A DNA stretch of 64,000 nucleotides from an uncultured Ruminococcus sp. (GCA_902800065.1 CADCDE010000005.1:38352-102351); one strand, 5' to 3'; positions 54,292 through 62,671 are shown, counted from the stretch's first letter. Notes: generated by a model not told the origin, from the letters alone. Made by a program: numbers and translations.

Positions 54292-54865
54292 ATGAGCGAG
54301 CATTTGAGAACAGAAAACTTACTGGATATGTCGCAGACCATTGCATCAGGCATATTTGAGGGACTTACATATCCTTGGGAGGCACTGCCGAAAATAAAGG
54401 ATTTTATCATAAAATTAGGTTATTTGTGAAAATGCCGAAGTAAGACACTGTGCATTTATCAGAGGAAGTGCCATTGTCGGAGCAGGTGCAGTTATCGGAA
54501 ATTCAACTGAGCTTAAAAACTGCATTATCTTCAACAATGCACAGGTACCGCACTATAACTATGTAGGCGATTCAATCTTGGGATATAAGGCACACTTGGG
54601 TGCAGGCTCTATAACATCCAATCTTAAATCCGATAAGAGTCTTGTAACGATACCTGTCGGAGATGAAAGGCTTGAAACGGGCTTGAAGAAGTTTGGTGCA
54701 ATAGTGGGAGATAATGTTGAGGTCGGCTGTAATTCGGTATTGAATCCTGGTACAGTTGTGGGAAGGAATACAAATATCTATCCGTTGTCGATGGTACGAG
54801 GATACGTTCCCGAAAAGAGCATTTACAAGAAAAAGGGAGAAGTTGCAGACAAGATGCAGAACTGA
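54292..54865 (+). pseudogene. Hexapeptide-repeat (UDP-GlcNAc pyrophosphorylase-like) gene with internal deletion and frameshift
   Basis: The 5' part (54292-54429) reads LLDMSQTIASGIFEGLTYPW and stops after FIIKLGYL. The rest continues in another frame from about 54426 with NAEVRHCAFIRGSAIVGAGA, HYNYVGDSILGYKAHLGAGS and EVGCNSVLNPGTVVGRNTNI to the stop at 54865. These are two ends of a left-handed beta-helix acyl/nucleotidyltransferase-like protein. By the family layout I recall, about 45 residues between them are missing, with a one-base frame change at the joint. GGAGG precedes the start. It is probably not functional, although the 3' part has an open frame. Confidence 0.8.
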
Positions 54866-54891
54866 GAATATTTTTGAAGGAGGTTTTTGGC

Positions 54892-55149
54892 ATGAGTGCA
54901 AGAGAATGGGCTTACAGTATGATAGATGAACTGACAGACGAGGAATTTAATGCTTTGATGGCAATTGTGCAGGTTATGCGTAAAAATTCGCCAAACATGA
55001 AAAAAAAGAGTAATATAAAATCGTTAAAAGGTGTTCTTCATAAATTTGCAGATCCTTCTAAAATTCCGTTGGAAAAAACAGCTTGGGAAAGTGCTGCGGT
55101 AGAAAAGCATTTGAAATTTTTGGAGGACGTGAAAAATGAAAATTCTTGA
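54892..55149 (+). CDS. Antitoxin-like protein, partner of the PIN toxin
   Basis: An 85-residue, mainly helical protein with a basic middle (MKKKSNIKSLKG) and the segment LTDEEFNALMAIVQVM. Its C-terminal half, with LHKFADPSKIPLEKTAWESA, looks like the flexible toxin-binding tail of a type II antitoxin. The gene overlaps the PIN-domain gene by 14 bp, the usual antitoxin-then-toxin order. GAAGGAGG lies 8 bp before the ATG. The antitoxin role rests on position and general character. Confidence 0.7.
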   Translation: MSAREWAYSMIDELTDEEFNALMAIVQVMRKNSPNMKKKSNIKSLKGVLHKFADPSKIPLEKTAWESAAVEKHLKFLEDVKNENS

Positions 55150-55510
55150 TGCGAATATGATTCTTCGTTTTTTGATTCAAGATGATGAAAGTGCTGCTGA
55201 TATAGTAGAAAAACTTATTGAGAATGAAGAAGTTTTGGTATTGCCTGAGGTAATTGCAGAAGTTATTTATGTGATGACAAAAGTATATCATATTGATAGA
55301 AGTACAACAGTTGATATAGTATCTTCATTTTTGGATGACCCTCATGTTAAATCAGAAAAAACCGATGTCTTGATAAAAGGAATTTACTATTTTGGGAAAA
55401 CTTCACTTGATTTTGTAGATTGCCTTTTGTGTGCATATTATACTGTATCAGGCTATGAGATATGCACATTTGACAAGAAGCTTAATAATCTTATAAAACG
55501 TGAAAGTTAA
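55136..55510 (+). CDS. PIN-domain ribonuclease toxin (VapC type)
   Basis: A 124-residue PIN nuclease. The acidic residues that hold the metal are in place: D5 (KILDANMILRF), E42 (LPEVIAEVIYV), D92 and D95 (SLDFVDCLL), and D113 (ICTFDKKL). VapC toxins cut tRNA or rRNA when the antitoxin is lost. The start lies inside the end of the antitoxin gene. An intact catalytic set suggests the pair is active. Confidence 0.85.
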   Translation: MKILDANMILRFLIQDDESAADIVEKLIENEEVLVLPEVIAEVIYVMTKVYHIDRSTTVDIVSSFLDDPHVKSEKTDVLIKGIYYFGKTSLDFVDCLLCAYYTVSGYEICTFDKKLNNLIKRES

Positions 55511-55541
55511 ATTGTTCTGATGGTAAACAGAGGTGTTAAGA

Positions 55542-55907
55542 GTGGATATTAATATGTTGCTCTCAAATCTTAAAGATATGTGTTATGATGATATTGAAGT
55601 TGATGATTTGCTTGACAGCAGAGATGAAGAAGTGTTTGACAGTGAGTGGATTGAAACATACAATTATGTTGAAAATATGAAAAGGCGATATGGTTATAGT
55701 GAACAGCAGGAAAATGACTGTTCATGTGTAAGAGAAAAAGCATTTATGATTGTATGCGAAGCCTGTGACGGTGAATTGGCAGGCTATGTTTCAGATGATT
55801 TCGGACTGATTTTTGATAGTCAGATTGTCGGGTTTGAGAATGATTTTCTGAAAAAACTGATAAATGCGTATAGTCAAGCAATTATTCCTGATGGCAGTAT
55901 ATTATGA
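55542..55907 (+). CDS. Hypothetical acidic protein (121 aa)
   Basis: An acidic protein of 121 residues from GTG 55542, with AGAGGTG upstream. The N-terminal third is rich in Asp and Glu (DDIEVDDLLDSRDEE); the middle has a Cys pair (DCSCVREKAFMIVCEAC). The end reads DFGLIFDSQIVGFENDFLKKL. I do not recognise it. An immunity-type protein is one possibility given the acidity and its neighbours, but nothing proves it. Confidence 0.5.
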   Translation: MDINMLLSNLKDMCYDDIEVDDLLDSRDEEVFDSEWIETYNYVENMKRRYGYSEQQENDCSCVREKAFMIVCEACDGELAGYVSDDFGLIFDSQIVGFENDFLKKLINAYSQAIIPDGSIL

Positions 55908-55936
55908 AGATTTGAGGAAAGAAGACGATATAAAAA

Positions 55937-56227
55937 GTGAACCTTAAATTTCAAAAAGCATTGTTCATGCTTGATAACCGGCAGTTTGAAAAATCCGAAA
56001 TTCTCTTGAAGCAGGCTCTTGAAGAAACCGAAAATGATTTTGAAAGAATACAAATAACGGCTTGCTATGCGGAATTTTTGGAGGATATGGAACGCTTTGA
56101 TGAAGCATATGAAAAGGCAGTGTATATTCTTGAAAATACCGATGAATATGATAATGACAGTGAGAGGAAAACTGCAAGGAATATAATTGAAAGAATAGAT
56201 TTGAGGAAAGAAAATGGAAATAATTGA
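55937..56227 (+). CDS. TPR-like small protein
   Basis: A 96-residue helical protein starting with GTG 55937. It holds two helix pairs typical of tetratricopeptide repeats (LDNRQFEKSEILLKQALEE, then FLEDMERFDEAYEKAVYILE). It overlaps the Nudix gene by 14 bp, so the two are translated together. The role is unknown; the ribosome site is weak. Confidence 0.6.
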   Translation: MNLKFQKALFMLDNRQFEKSEILLKQALEETENDFERIQITACYAEFLEDMERFDEAYEKAVYILENTDEYDNDSERKTARNIIERIDLRKENGNN

Positions 56228-56726
56228 TTTGTATGATAAAGACAGACAGGCACTGAATGAAACGGCTGAAAGGGGAGATGAGCTTCCCGAAGGCAGATAC
56301 AGACTTGTTGTGCATTTGTGTATATTCAATGACAGGGATGAGATGCTTGTCCAGAAAAGGCAGACAACAAAAGATATTTTTCCTGATATGTGGGATATAA
56401 CCGCAGGTGGTCAGGTAACGGCAGGGGAAACGAGCTCACAGAGTGCACAAAGGGAGCTTGAAGAAGAATTGGGGATTCATATGGATATGTCGGATATGCG
56501 TCCGAAATTCACAATGAATTTCAGGAGCGGTTTTGATGATATCTATCTGATAAGAGAGAATGTTGATATTGATACCGTTAAAATTCAGGAAGAAGAAGTG
56601 CAGGCTGTCAGGTGGGCGAATGAGACAGAAATACTTGATATGATAGGTTGCGGTGAGTTCATACCGTATCATGAAAGTTATATTCATTTGCTTTTCAATA
56701 CGATAGACGAAGACGGGACTTTTTAA
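56214..56726 (+). CDS. Nudix hydrolase
   Basis: A 170-residue Nudix hydrolase. The Nudix box is GGQVTAGETSSQSAQRELEEE with LG following, and it keeps the REXXEE metal-binding core. The N-terminal part (RLVVHLCIFND, MLVQKRQ, FPDMWDITAGG) resembles IDI-like or NUDIX proteins of the isopentenyl-isomerase side, but the exact substrate is open. It is the last plus-strand gene before a convergent WYL regulator. Confidence 0.88.
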   Translation: MEIIDLYDKDRQALNETAERGDELPEGRYRLVVHLCIFNDRDEMLVQKRQTTKDIFPDMWDITAGGQVTAGETSSQSAQRELEEELGIHMDMSDMRPKFTMNFRSGFDDIYLIRENVDIDTVKIQEEEVQAVRWANETEILDMIGCGEFIPYHESYIHLLFNTIDEDGTF

Positions 56727-56799
56727 GTGAGGAGTGAAAAGTGAGGAGTGAGAAACGGCAGATAACTGCTTAATTCTCACTCCTCAATCCTCACTTTTT
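56725..56799. terminator. Inverted-repeat minisatellite/terminator between convergent genes
   Basis: Direct repeats of AGTGAGGAGTGA on the left are matched by TCTCACTCCTC and TCCTCACTTTTT on the right, giving a long imperfect hairpin between the Nudix and WYL genes. The right side overlaps the last codons of the WYL gene. It can serve as a bidirectional terminator. Confidence 0.7.
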
Positions 56800-57912
56800 G
56801 GATTTTTCTTCAAGCTCGTTAAGGTTCTGGTATCCATTGAGGATATTTTTGAGATACTCTATGTAATCCTGACGGACATCCTCTGGGTATGTAATCTGGA
56901 TATCATTTCCGAAGCCGCTTACCCATGAATAGAACATATTGCTTTTTTGTACCTTGGTGGAACAGAGAAAATAATCATCATCGAATTTGTCCTTGTATAT
57001 GCTGACATTTTTGCCGAATTTGTCAACTATGACCTTGGCGAGATTCTTTTTGACACGCAGAGAAATATCTGTTTTTTCTCCGCCGAACATATCAAATGCA
57101 GTATTTGAATATTCGGTAATGTTTATTTTGCTGAAGAAGCTGTGACCATCACGGGGCTTGTTTTCGATGTCATTGTCTTTACCGTTGAGAACGATAACAT
57201 CACACATCCTGTCAACACGGAAAGTACACATATCTTTTTTTGCACTGTCATAGGTCAGAAGATAATAGCCGTCATTTTTCCATATGAGGGAATAGGGACT
57301 TTGTAAATATTTTTTAGGCTGACCGTTTTCCTCACGGTATTCTGTAATGAAACGGTTGTTACCTGAATTAAGCTCAGGCTTTATGTTATAGTAGTGGAAG
57401 ATTATCTGCTTATCTTCATCAATTGCCTGACATACGCTGTCTATATTGTATACTACAGAGGGATTTTCACTTTTATTTACGTTTTCAAGGAATATCGCAT
57501 TGTTCTGTAATGAATTGCCGTTTTCAGGCATAAGATGCTCAAGTTTTTTGATCATTTGTCTGGTTTTCTTTACTGGATAGAAATGAGAGAGAGTAAGGGC
57601 ATCAGCGATCATCTTGAGTTCAGCGGTTTCAAAGGCATATTTTTTGTTTTCGTCATCAGGACAGCTCACAAGATAATAGCCTTTTTTGCTTTTATCAAAC
57701 TCAAAGCCGTATTGTTCCATACTCTGTATATAGCTGTAGATGGATTTTCTGTCAGCATTAAGCTCATACTCATCGTGAAGTATCTGTATGAGAGTATTGG
57801 CACTCAAGAATCTGTTTTTGTCATCGAGAGATTTTTGTTTACTGTTTTTCTTGAAAATATCCACAACATAAAGAACCTTCAGTCTGTTGTCACCTTTTGC
57901 CATATTTTGCAC
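56791..57912 (-). CDS. WYL-domain transcriptional regulator
   Basis: A 373-residue regulator. The N-terminus (about 1-80) is a helix-turn-helix (RLKVLYVVDIF, SANTLIQILHDEYEL, DRKSIYSYIQSM). The WYL domain begins near residue 160 (IDEDKQIIFHYY, SPYSLIWKNDGYYLLTYD) with the basic and aromatic residues that bind nucleic acid or nucleotides. A WCX-like C-terminal extension follows. WYL regulators often control defence or DNA-damage genes; no such target is seen nearby. Confidence 0.9.
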   Translation of the reverse strand: MQNMAKGDNRLKVLYVVDIFKKNSKQKSLDDKNRFLSANTLIQILHDEYELNADRKSIYSYIQSMEQYGFEFDKSKKGYYLVSCPDDENKKYAFETAELKMIADALTLSHFYPVKKTRQMIKKLEHLMPENGNSLQNNAIFLENVNKSENPSVVYNIDSVCQAIDEDKQIIFHYYNIKPELNSGNNRFITEYREENGQPKKYLQSPYSLIWKNDGYYLLTYDSAKKDMCTFRVDRMCDVIVLNGKDNDIENKPRDGHSFFSKINITEYSNTAFDMFGGEKTDISLRVKKNLAKVIVDKFGKNVSIYKDKFDDDYFLCSTKVQKSNMFYSWVSGFGNDIQITYPEDVRQDYIEYLKNILNGYQNLNELEEKSKK

Positions 57913-57964
57913 CTCCGATTTATTTTGTCAAGATATTTAAAAAAATAAATTTCTTAACAAAGTC

Positions 57965-57993
57965 ATTATAACACTATCGTCAAAATGTATCAA
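57965..57993 (-). promoter_or_regulatory. Promoter of the WYL regulator gene
   Basis: On the minus strand TTGATA (57993-57988) and TATAAT (57970-57965) are 17 bp apart. The remaining gap up to 58110 is AT-rich and shows nothing else that I can support. Confidence 0.65.
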
Positions 57994-58119
57994 GAGAAAT
58001 ATAAATTTTAATCAGAAAAATTTTTGTTAATAATTTGTCAATTTTTTATGTATAATTTACCTAAAAAATACATAAATATCCATTTTGTATCACTTAACTA
58101 CAAAAAAATTATACGACAA

Positions 58120-58156
58120 AAAGCGGTTTATGTATAAAAAACACATAAACCGCTTT
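58120..58156 (-). terminator. Intrinsic terminator of the TPM-domain gene
   Basis: AAAGCGGTTTATGT and ACATAAACCGCTTT form a perfect 14-bp stem with a 9-base loop. Read on the minus strand, a run of five T follows (CTTTTTGTC), so it ends the operon 58261-60950. Confidence 0.85.
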
Positions 58157-58174
58157 GTCATTGCGATTATTTTT

Positions 58175-58237
58175 GTCATTCCGAGCGAAGCGAGGAATCT
58201 TTGAAAGATTCTTCGTCACTTCGTTTCTCAGAATGAC
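58175..58237. repeat. Dispersed palindromic repeat, copy 4
   Basis: GTCATTCCGAGCGAAGCGAG at the left end, a central GAATCTTTGAAAGATTCTTCG and CTCAGAATGAC at the right end. It lies between the terminator and the end of the TPM-domain gene. Confidence 0.87.
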
Positions 58238-58260
58238 AAAGTGATGTGATGTTTATTGAT

Positions 58261-59877
58261 TTATCTGTGTCTACTGCCGCCACCGCCGCCGCTGTGACCG
58301 CCGCCGTGGAAACTGCCGCTTCTGTGATGACTGCCGCCATGACCGCTGCTGTGTTGAATATGCGTTTTGGTGACGTGTGAGCCGAGGAAAATATCGTTTT
58401 TGACATTGAGATGGGTGCTGTTTCCCGAGGTATATTCAGATGCACTTGCAGAGGATTTGAATTTATATTCATGCTTTACTCCGAAATAAACAGCTAAAAA
58501 TACAATAAGTCCGATAATTATGGCAATAATGAGAGGGAGTACCCAGTGTACCGTCTGTGTTTGTACAGCCTTACCGCCACGGACTACGATATATCTTTGG
58601 ATAGCTGAGTCATAATAATAACAGCCCTCCTCCATGCCCATGTCCTTATATTTGATAAGCTGATCACAGTATTCCTGCAAGCCTGCATATATATTATCAG
58701 GGTATATTTCTTCGCCTGATTTCGGGAAATGCTTCTGCATAGCTTCGAGTATCTTGTCTATCCTGTTGCCAAACAGTTCGCTTGTATAGTACAGGAATGG
58801 CTGATGATAGCAGTACATTGAATCACAGGGATTTGAATATCCGTCAAGGTCTACATACAGGAATATTGTACCGTTTGGGGTATCAAGTCCGAAAATTTCC
58901 ATAGCACCACGTTCAGTAAAGTCTTCTACCTGAGAGTCGCTTCTGTTATAGCCGGCGGTATATACAGCAAGATTGAAGCCGATTTTTCGGGAAGTATCCT
59001 TGAGTAAGTCAATTATTTTTTGTCTTTGTTGTTTGTTGAATATTCCCGATTCATCATTGTAATAAACGGTATTGTCCTTGTAATAGTCGAAATTATAATA
59101 TGTTTCAGGAGCACGACCTGTAAGGCTTCTTCTTTGAGCTGGAATTTGTATGATGTTTTGGGTAAGTAAATCAAAGCTGTCACAGAATGTTTCAGTGCAT
59201 GATGTGAGAGTATTGTCAAGATTTTCGGTAACGGGATATTTATCTGCAATATCCTGCATTTGCTGGATAATATTATCAAGGTCGGTACTTTGTATGTAAT
59301 CGGAATGACCGACACTTTTCGTGTGAATATTTATTTTTCCTTCGTACTGCATATCAAAGTACACGAAGACGGAAATTTCATTGTTTTTCTGAAGGCTGTC
59401 GCTTAGGAATATATAATCAAGTCCCCATGATGAAAATTTATCTATTTCATTGTCGCTTCTTTTTGTGTCATCAATATAAAATGCTATATTATTTCCCGTC
59501 AGGAACGCCGTCTTGTAAAGTTCATTGTATATATTCTGTGTGGTATAATAGGGGACTTTTGATGATGCATCATAAAAATATACTTTTTGGTCAAAGAGTG
59601 TATCGTTGTTGAAGAACAGTCTGAGTTCTTCATCATATTCATCGTAGGAGACATCAGAATCAAATGTTTCGTCTTCATCTTCATCATATTCTGATATTTT
59701 TGTGTTTTCGTCATAGGATAAATCATCATTGATGTGTTCGTTGTCATAGATATATTCATCATAGTATTCATCGGAAGAAAAATCATCTTCTGATTTACTG
59801 TTTTCAGCGAATACAGTTGTACTGCCGAAAACAAGGCATAATGAAAGTATAAGTGATATAAAAATTTTCTTTTTCAT
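58261..59877 (-). CDS. TPM-domain membrane protein with Gly/His-rich tail
   Basis: A 538-residue envelope protein. A signal peptide (about 1-25, ending VFAEN) is followed by a very acidic Asp/Tyr-rich segment (about 30-85). Two TPM-like (TLP18.3/Psb32/MOLO-1) regions can be seen, near residues 100-245 and 280-430 (NKQQRQKIIDLLKD, GFNLAVYTAGY, GTIFLYVDLDG). A membrane helix lies at about 447-472, and the cytoplasmic tail ends in a Gly/His/Ser-rich stretch. Its start overlaps the zinc-ribbon gene stop by 4 bp. Role unknown. Confidence 0.83.
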   Translation of the reverse strand: MKKKIFISLILSLCLVFGSTTVFAENSKSEDDFSSDEYYDEYIYDNEHINDDLSYDENTKISEYDEDEDETFDSDVSYDEYDEELRLFFNNDTLFDQKVYFYDASSKVPYYTTQNIYNELYKTAFLTGNNIAFYIDDTKRSDNEIDKFSSWGLDYIFLSDSLQKNNEISVFVYFDMQYEGKINIHTKSVGHSDYIQSTDLDNIIQQMQDIADKYPVTENLDNTLTSCTETFCDSFDLLTQNIIQIPAQRRSLTGRAPETYYNFDYYKDNTVYYNDESGIFNKQQRQKIIDLLKDTSRKIGFNLAVYTAGYNRSDSQVEDFTERGAMEIFGLDTPNGTIFLYVDLDGYSNPCDSMYCYHQPFLYYTSELFGNRIDKILEAMQKHFPKSGEEIYPDNIYAGLQEYCDQLIKYKDMGMEEGCYYYDSAIQRYIVVRGGKAVQTQTVHWVLPLIIAIIIGLIVFLAVYFGVKHEYKFKSSASASEYTSGNSTHLNVKNDIFLGSHVTKTHIQHSSGHGGSHHRSGSFHGGGHSGGGGGSRHR

Positions 59878-60950
59878 CCCAGAAAAAATCCTCCTATAAA
59901 GAATGTTGCAGCGGCTACAAGGACTGACGAAAGAATACTTGCGAAAAGCAGCTTGGGCGTAGAGATGGGGAGTTCACCTGCAATTTTGCCGCTCTGACCG
60001 TTGATGGCATATTCCCACGTTTTACCCTTGTAATTGAAGGTCATGAACCATACAGGCAAAAGCATATACTGCCAGCTCAGCTTTTCGATTTTATTGTTTT
60101 CACGTTTTCCGCTGACACTCTGATAATGTATCGTGGCATTGACGATATCACGATTATTGTTGAACATTCTTTCTTTTATTCTCGGAAACATCTTTTCCTT
60201 TTCAACATCATACTTGTCAGCGAAAAATCCGCTGAGATAAGCCATTTCAAAGGGCTTTGCCTGAGTGTAGTCGAAAGGCTCGATAGCCTCCATAAGAGCA
60301 TCCTCGATTTTCTGAGAGCCGTCACCGGGAACGCCTGTATATTGTACTGATATATCTCGTTCTATTTTATATGTACTTCTCTCGGTATATCTGTAATCAC
60401 CGCTTGTCCAGTGACGGTAATTTGTACCTGTAGCTTCGACATGGGTAGAGGTAGCTGCATTTGCCACCCAGAACGGCACATACAAGCCTGTCATCTTTTC
60501 TATCTGAGAATTTGATATAAGGTCTTTTGGGATAAATAATTTAGATTTAGCCCATGTTTTGAAAGTATCGACAGCCTTGTCATGGTCAAGAGAGAACGGC
60601 AGGACTTTTGCAGGAGCAAATTTTCCTTCGACTCTGCCCTTGAGGATAACGGGATTGTGGCAGTAATAACAGAATGAAGCAGCAGTATTGGCATCACTAA
60701 CGATTTCAGCTCCACAGCTTGGACATGAATAGAGTTTATTTTCTTCTTCAAATTGTGTCTGACGGTTTATGTCATCTTGAGTCAATTCGTCATTTTCTGG
60801 GATATCGTCAAGATTCTGCTGAAATTCTTTTACTTCTTCTTCGGTAAATTCACTCTTGCAGTATTCGCAGGTGAAATTTTGTGATTGGGGAAAGAATTTC
60901 AGGTCTGCATTGCAGTATGGACAATGTAATTGTTTAGCCTCGTTGCTCAT
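59874..60950 (-). CDS. Double zinc-ribbon membrane protein
   Basis: A 358-residue protein. Two four-Cys zinc ribbons stand near the N-terminus: CPYCNADL...CEYCKSEF (about 10-36) and CPSCGAEI...CYYCHNPV (about 75-98). The middle domain has aromatic and beta-rich stretches (YVPFWVANAATSTHVEATG). A C-terminal hydrophobic segment (about 333-357) should anchor it. Similar zinc-ribbon proteins are paired with TPM proteins in other Firmicutes, from memory. It is the first gene of the pair with the TPM gene. Confidence 0.78.
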   Translation of the reverse strand: MSNEAKQLHCPYCNADLKFFPQSQNFTCEYCKSEFTEEEVKEFQQNLDDIPENDELTQDDINRQTQFEEENKLYSCPSCGAEIVSDANTAASFCYYCHNPVILKGRVEGKFAPAKVLPFSLDHDKAVDTFKTWAKSKLFIPKDLISNSQIEKMTGLYVPFWVANAATSTHVEATGTNYRHWTSGDYRYTERSTYKIERDISVQYTGVPGDGSQKIEDALMEAIEPFDYTQAKPFEMAYLSGFFADKYDVEKEKMFPRIKERMFNNNRDIVNATIHYQSVSGKRENNKIEKLSWQYMLLPVWFMTFNYKGKTWEYAINGQSGKIAGELPISTPKLLFASILSSVLVAAATFFIGGFFLG

Positions 60951-61025
60951 TGAAAAATACGACCTCCTGAAGAATAAATATTATATTATTATAATACAAT
61001 AAGAATAATTCTATGTCAATCAATA

Positions 61026-61072
61026 AAAAGACGCTTTTCCGACAGAAAAAAGGTCAAAAAAGCGACTTTTTT
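61026..61072 (-). terminator. Terminator of the small membrane-protein gene
   Basis: On the minus strand AAAGTCGCTTTT and AAAAGCGTCTTT form a stem with one mismatch, followed by T-rich sequence. It lies 8 bp after the stop codon at 61080. Confidence 0.65.
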
Positions 61073-61079
61073 AATAATA

Positions 61080-61502
61080 TTATTCACACTTGGAGGTGCA
61101 GAGAGTCAGGAAAAGCATTTGTACAATCATGAAGGTGAAAAAGAAGAACAGGAATCCGACTATTACAGCGGAAAAAACCGATTCTGCAACGAGCGGAACG
61201 GATAATGCGAATACTGCTGAGAGGATAGTTCCGAATATGCCGAAAAATATTCCGCCTGCACCGCATTTTATACAGGTCTTTGCTTTTGAGGAACATCCGG
61301 TGACAGCCGATAGAATGATGACTGTGAACAGGAATATTATTGCAGTGATGAGTGCAGTAAGAGCCGTTACAAAAGTAGCGGTTATTATTGAGTTTGCAAA
61401 GAGGATTCCTCCGATGATACCGAGAATCACACCTGCTATTGTTCCTGCAAGTATCTTTGAGGCTTTTGAACAGCATGAACATTCATTTGATTTGCATGAC
61501 AT
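61080..61502 (-). CDS. Small membrane protein with N-terminal cysteine cluster
   Basis: A 140-residue protein with four hydrophobic segments and a Cys-rich start (CKSNECSCCSK). A second Cys cluster lies between helices 2 and 3 (GCSSKAKTCIKCG), and two more Cys are at the C-terminus. AAAGGAG lies 13 bp before the ATG on the minus strand. I do not recognise it; the Cys could bind metal at the membrane face. Frames on the other strand across this region are shadows. Confidence 0.65.
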   Translation of the reverse strand: MSCKSNECSCCSKASKILAGTIAGVILGIIGGILFANSIITATFVTALTALITAIIFLFTVIILSAVTGCSSKAKTCIKCGAGGIFFGIFGTILSAVFALSVPLVAESVFSAVIVGFLFFFFTFMIVQMLFLTLCTSKCE

Positions 61503-61582
61503 TTGAAAAATTCAGCTCCTTTGTTTTGGTTTTCTGATAATATGATATTCGGAAATATAATAAAATGTTACTTTTTTTTGTA

Positions 61583-61611
61583 TTTACTTTTGAGGATAAT
61601 AAGAGTATAAT
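61583..61611 (+). promoter_or_regulatory. Promoter of the methionine aminopeptidase gene
   Basis: TTTACT at 61583-61588 and TATAAT at 61606-61611 are 17 bp apart, about 35 bp before the start codon. Confidence 0.65.
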
Positions 61612-61646
61612 TAATCAAGATAAATTATGAAAGGATAATATTAAAA

Positions 61647-62522
61647 ATGAGTTCTAAACTGGGAAGAAATGATCCGTGCTGGTGCGGAAGCGGAAAAAAA
61701 TACAAGAAATGCCATGAGGATTTTGATTCAAGGATATCGTTTTACAGGAGTGAGGGACATGAAGTGCCTGACCGCTCTATTATAAAGACTCCTCAGCAGA
61801 TAGAGGCTATCAAGGAAAGCTGTAAGATAAATATAGCAGTGCTTGATTATGTTGCGGAGAATATCCGTGAGGGCATGACTACGCAGGAGGTAGATGACCT
61901 TGTTGCACAGAAGACTGCTGAATTGGGCGGTATCCCTGCTCCGCTTAATTATCAGGGCTATCCGAAAAGCGTTTGTACCTCGATAAACAATGTGGTTTGT
62001 CATGGTATACCGTCTGATAAAGTAGTTCTCAAGGATGGAGATATTGTAAATGTAGACTGTTCCACTATATACAAGGGATATTTCTCTGATTCATCAAGAA
62101 TGTTCTGTATAGGCAATGTCAGCCCCGAAAATAAAAAACTCGTTGATGTTGTCAAGGAATGTGTTGAAGTAGGCTTGGAGAAGGTAAAGCCGTGGACATT
62201 CCTCGGAGATATGGGACAGGCAGTGCATGAACACGCCGTTAAGAACGGATATAGTGTAGTGCGTGAGATAGGCGGTCACGGAGTGGGCTTGGAATTTCAT
62301 GAGGATCCTTGGGTAAGCTATGTTTCCAAGGCAGGCGAGGAAATGCTTTTGGTTCCTGGTATGATATTCACAATCGAGCCAATGGTCAATATGGGTACGG
62401 ACAAGGTATTTATCGACAAGGAAGACGGCTGGACAGTCTATACAGCCGATGGTAAGCCGTCTGCACAGTGGGAAATAATGGTGCTTGTCACCGAGGACGG
62501 TCACGAAGTTCTTTGCTATTGA
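61647..62522 (+). CDS. map: Methionine aminopeptidase, type I, with SEC-C zinc finger
   Basis: Removes the initiator Met from new proteins. The 291 residues start with a SEC-C motif (C11, C13, C22, H23 in DPCWCGSGKKYKKCH), which may place the enzyme at the ribosome. The catalytic domain has DIVNVDCSTIYKGYFSDSSRMF with two metal-binding Asp, GGHGVGLEFHE, MIFTIEPMV and WEIMVLVTEDG. The ribosome site is AAAGGATAA. It has its own promoter and terminator. A second, shorter map elsewhere in the genome is likely but not seen here. Confidence 0.95.
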   Translation: MSSKLGRNDPCWCGSGKKYKKCHEDFDSRISFYRSEGHEVPDRSIIKTPQQIEAIKESCKINIAVLDYVAENIREGMTTQEVDDLVAQKTAELGGIPAPLNYQGYPKSVCTSINNVVCHGIPSDKVVLKDGDIVNVDCSTIYKGYFSDSSRMFCIGNVSPENKKLVDVVKECVEVGLEKVKPWTFLGDMGQAVHEHAVKNGYSVVREIGGHGVGLEFHEDPWVSYVSKAGEEMLLVPGMIFTIEPMVNMGTDKVFIDKEDGWTVYTADGKPSAQWEIMVLVTEDGHEVLCY

Positions 62523-62538
62523 CTGAATGAAAGAAACA

Positions 62539-62572
62539 TCAGACGGACAGATGATAAAGTCTGTTCGTCTGA
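62539..62572 (+). terminator. Hairpin after map
   Basis: TCAGACGGACAGA pairs with TCTGTTCGTCTGA across an 8-base loop, with one G-T pair. An A/T-rich tail follows, but it is not a clean T-run. Confidence 0.65.
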
Positions 62573-62606
62573 CGAAAAATTTCTCGAAAATTTTTTGAAA
62601 AAACTA

Positions 62607-62635
62607 TTGACTTTTGAAGAACGCTGTAGTATAAT
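62607..62635 (+). promoter_or_regulatory. Promoter of tRNA-Gln
   Basis: TTGACT at 62607-62612 and TATAAT at 62630-62635 are 17 bp apart, 36 bp before the tRNA. Confidence 0.75.
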
Positions 62636-62671
62636 AAATATCGTTGTTGAGAGACACGTAAAATAAAATAT

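Noticed and set aside
61090..61506. 138-residue plus-strand frame
   Set aside because: It is the mirror of the minus-strand membrane-protein gene, which has a ribosome site, membrane helices and a terminator; the plus frame has none.
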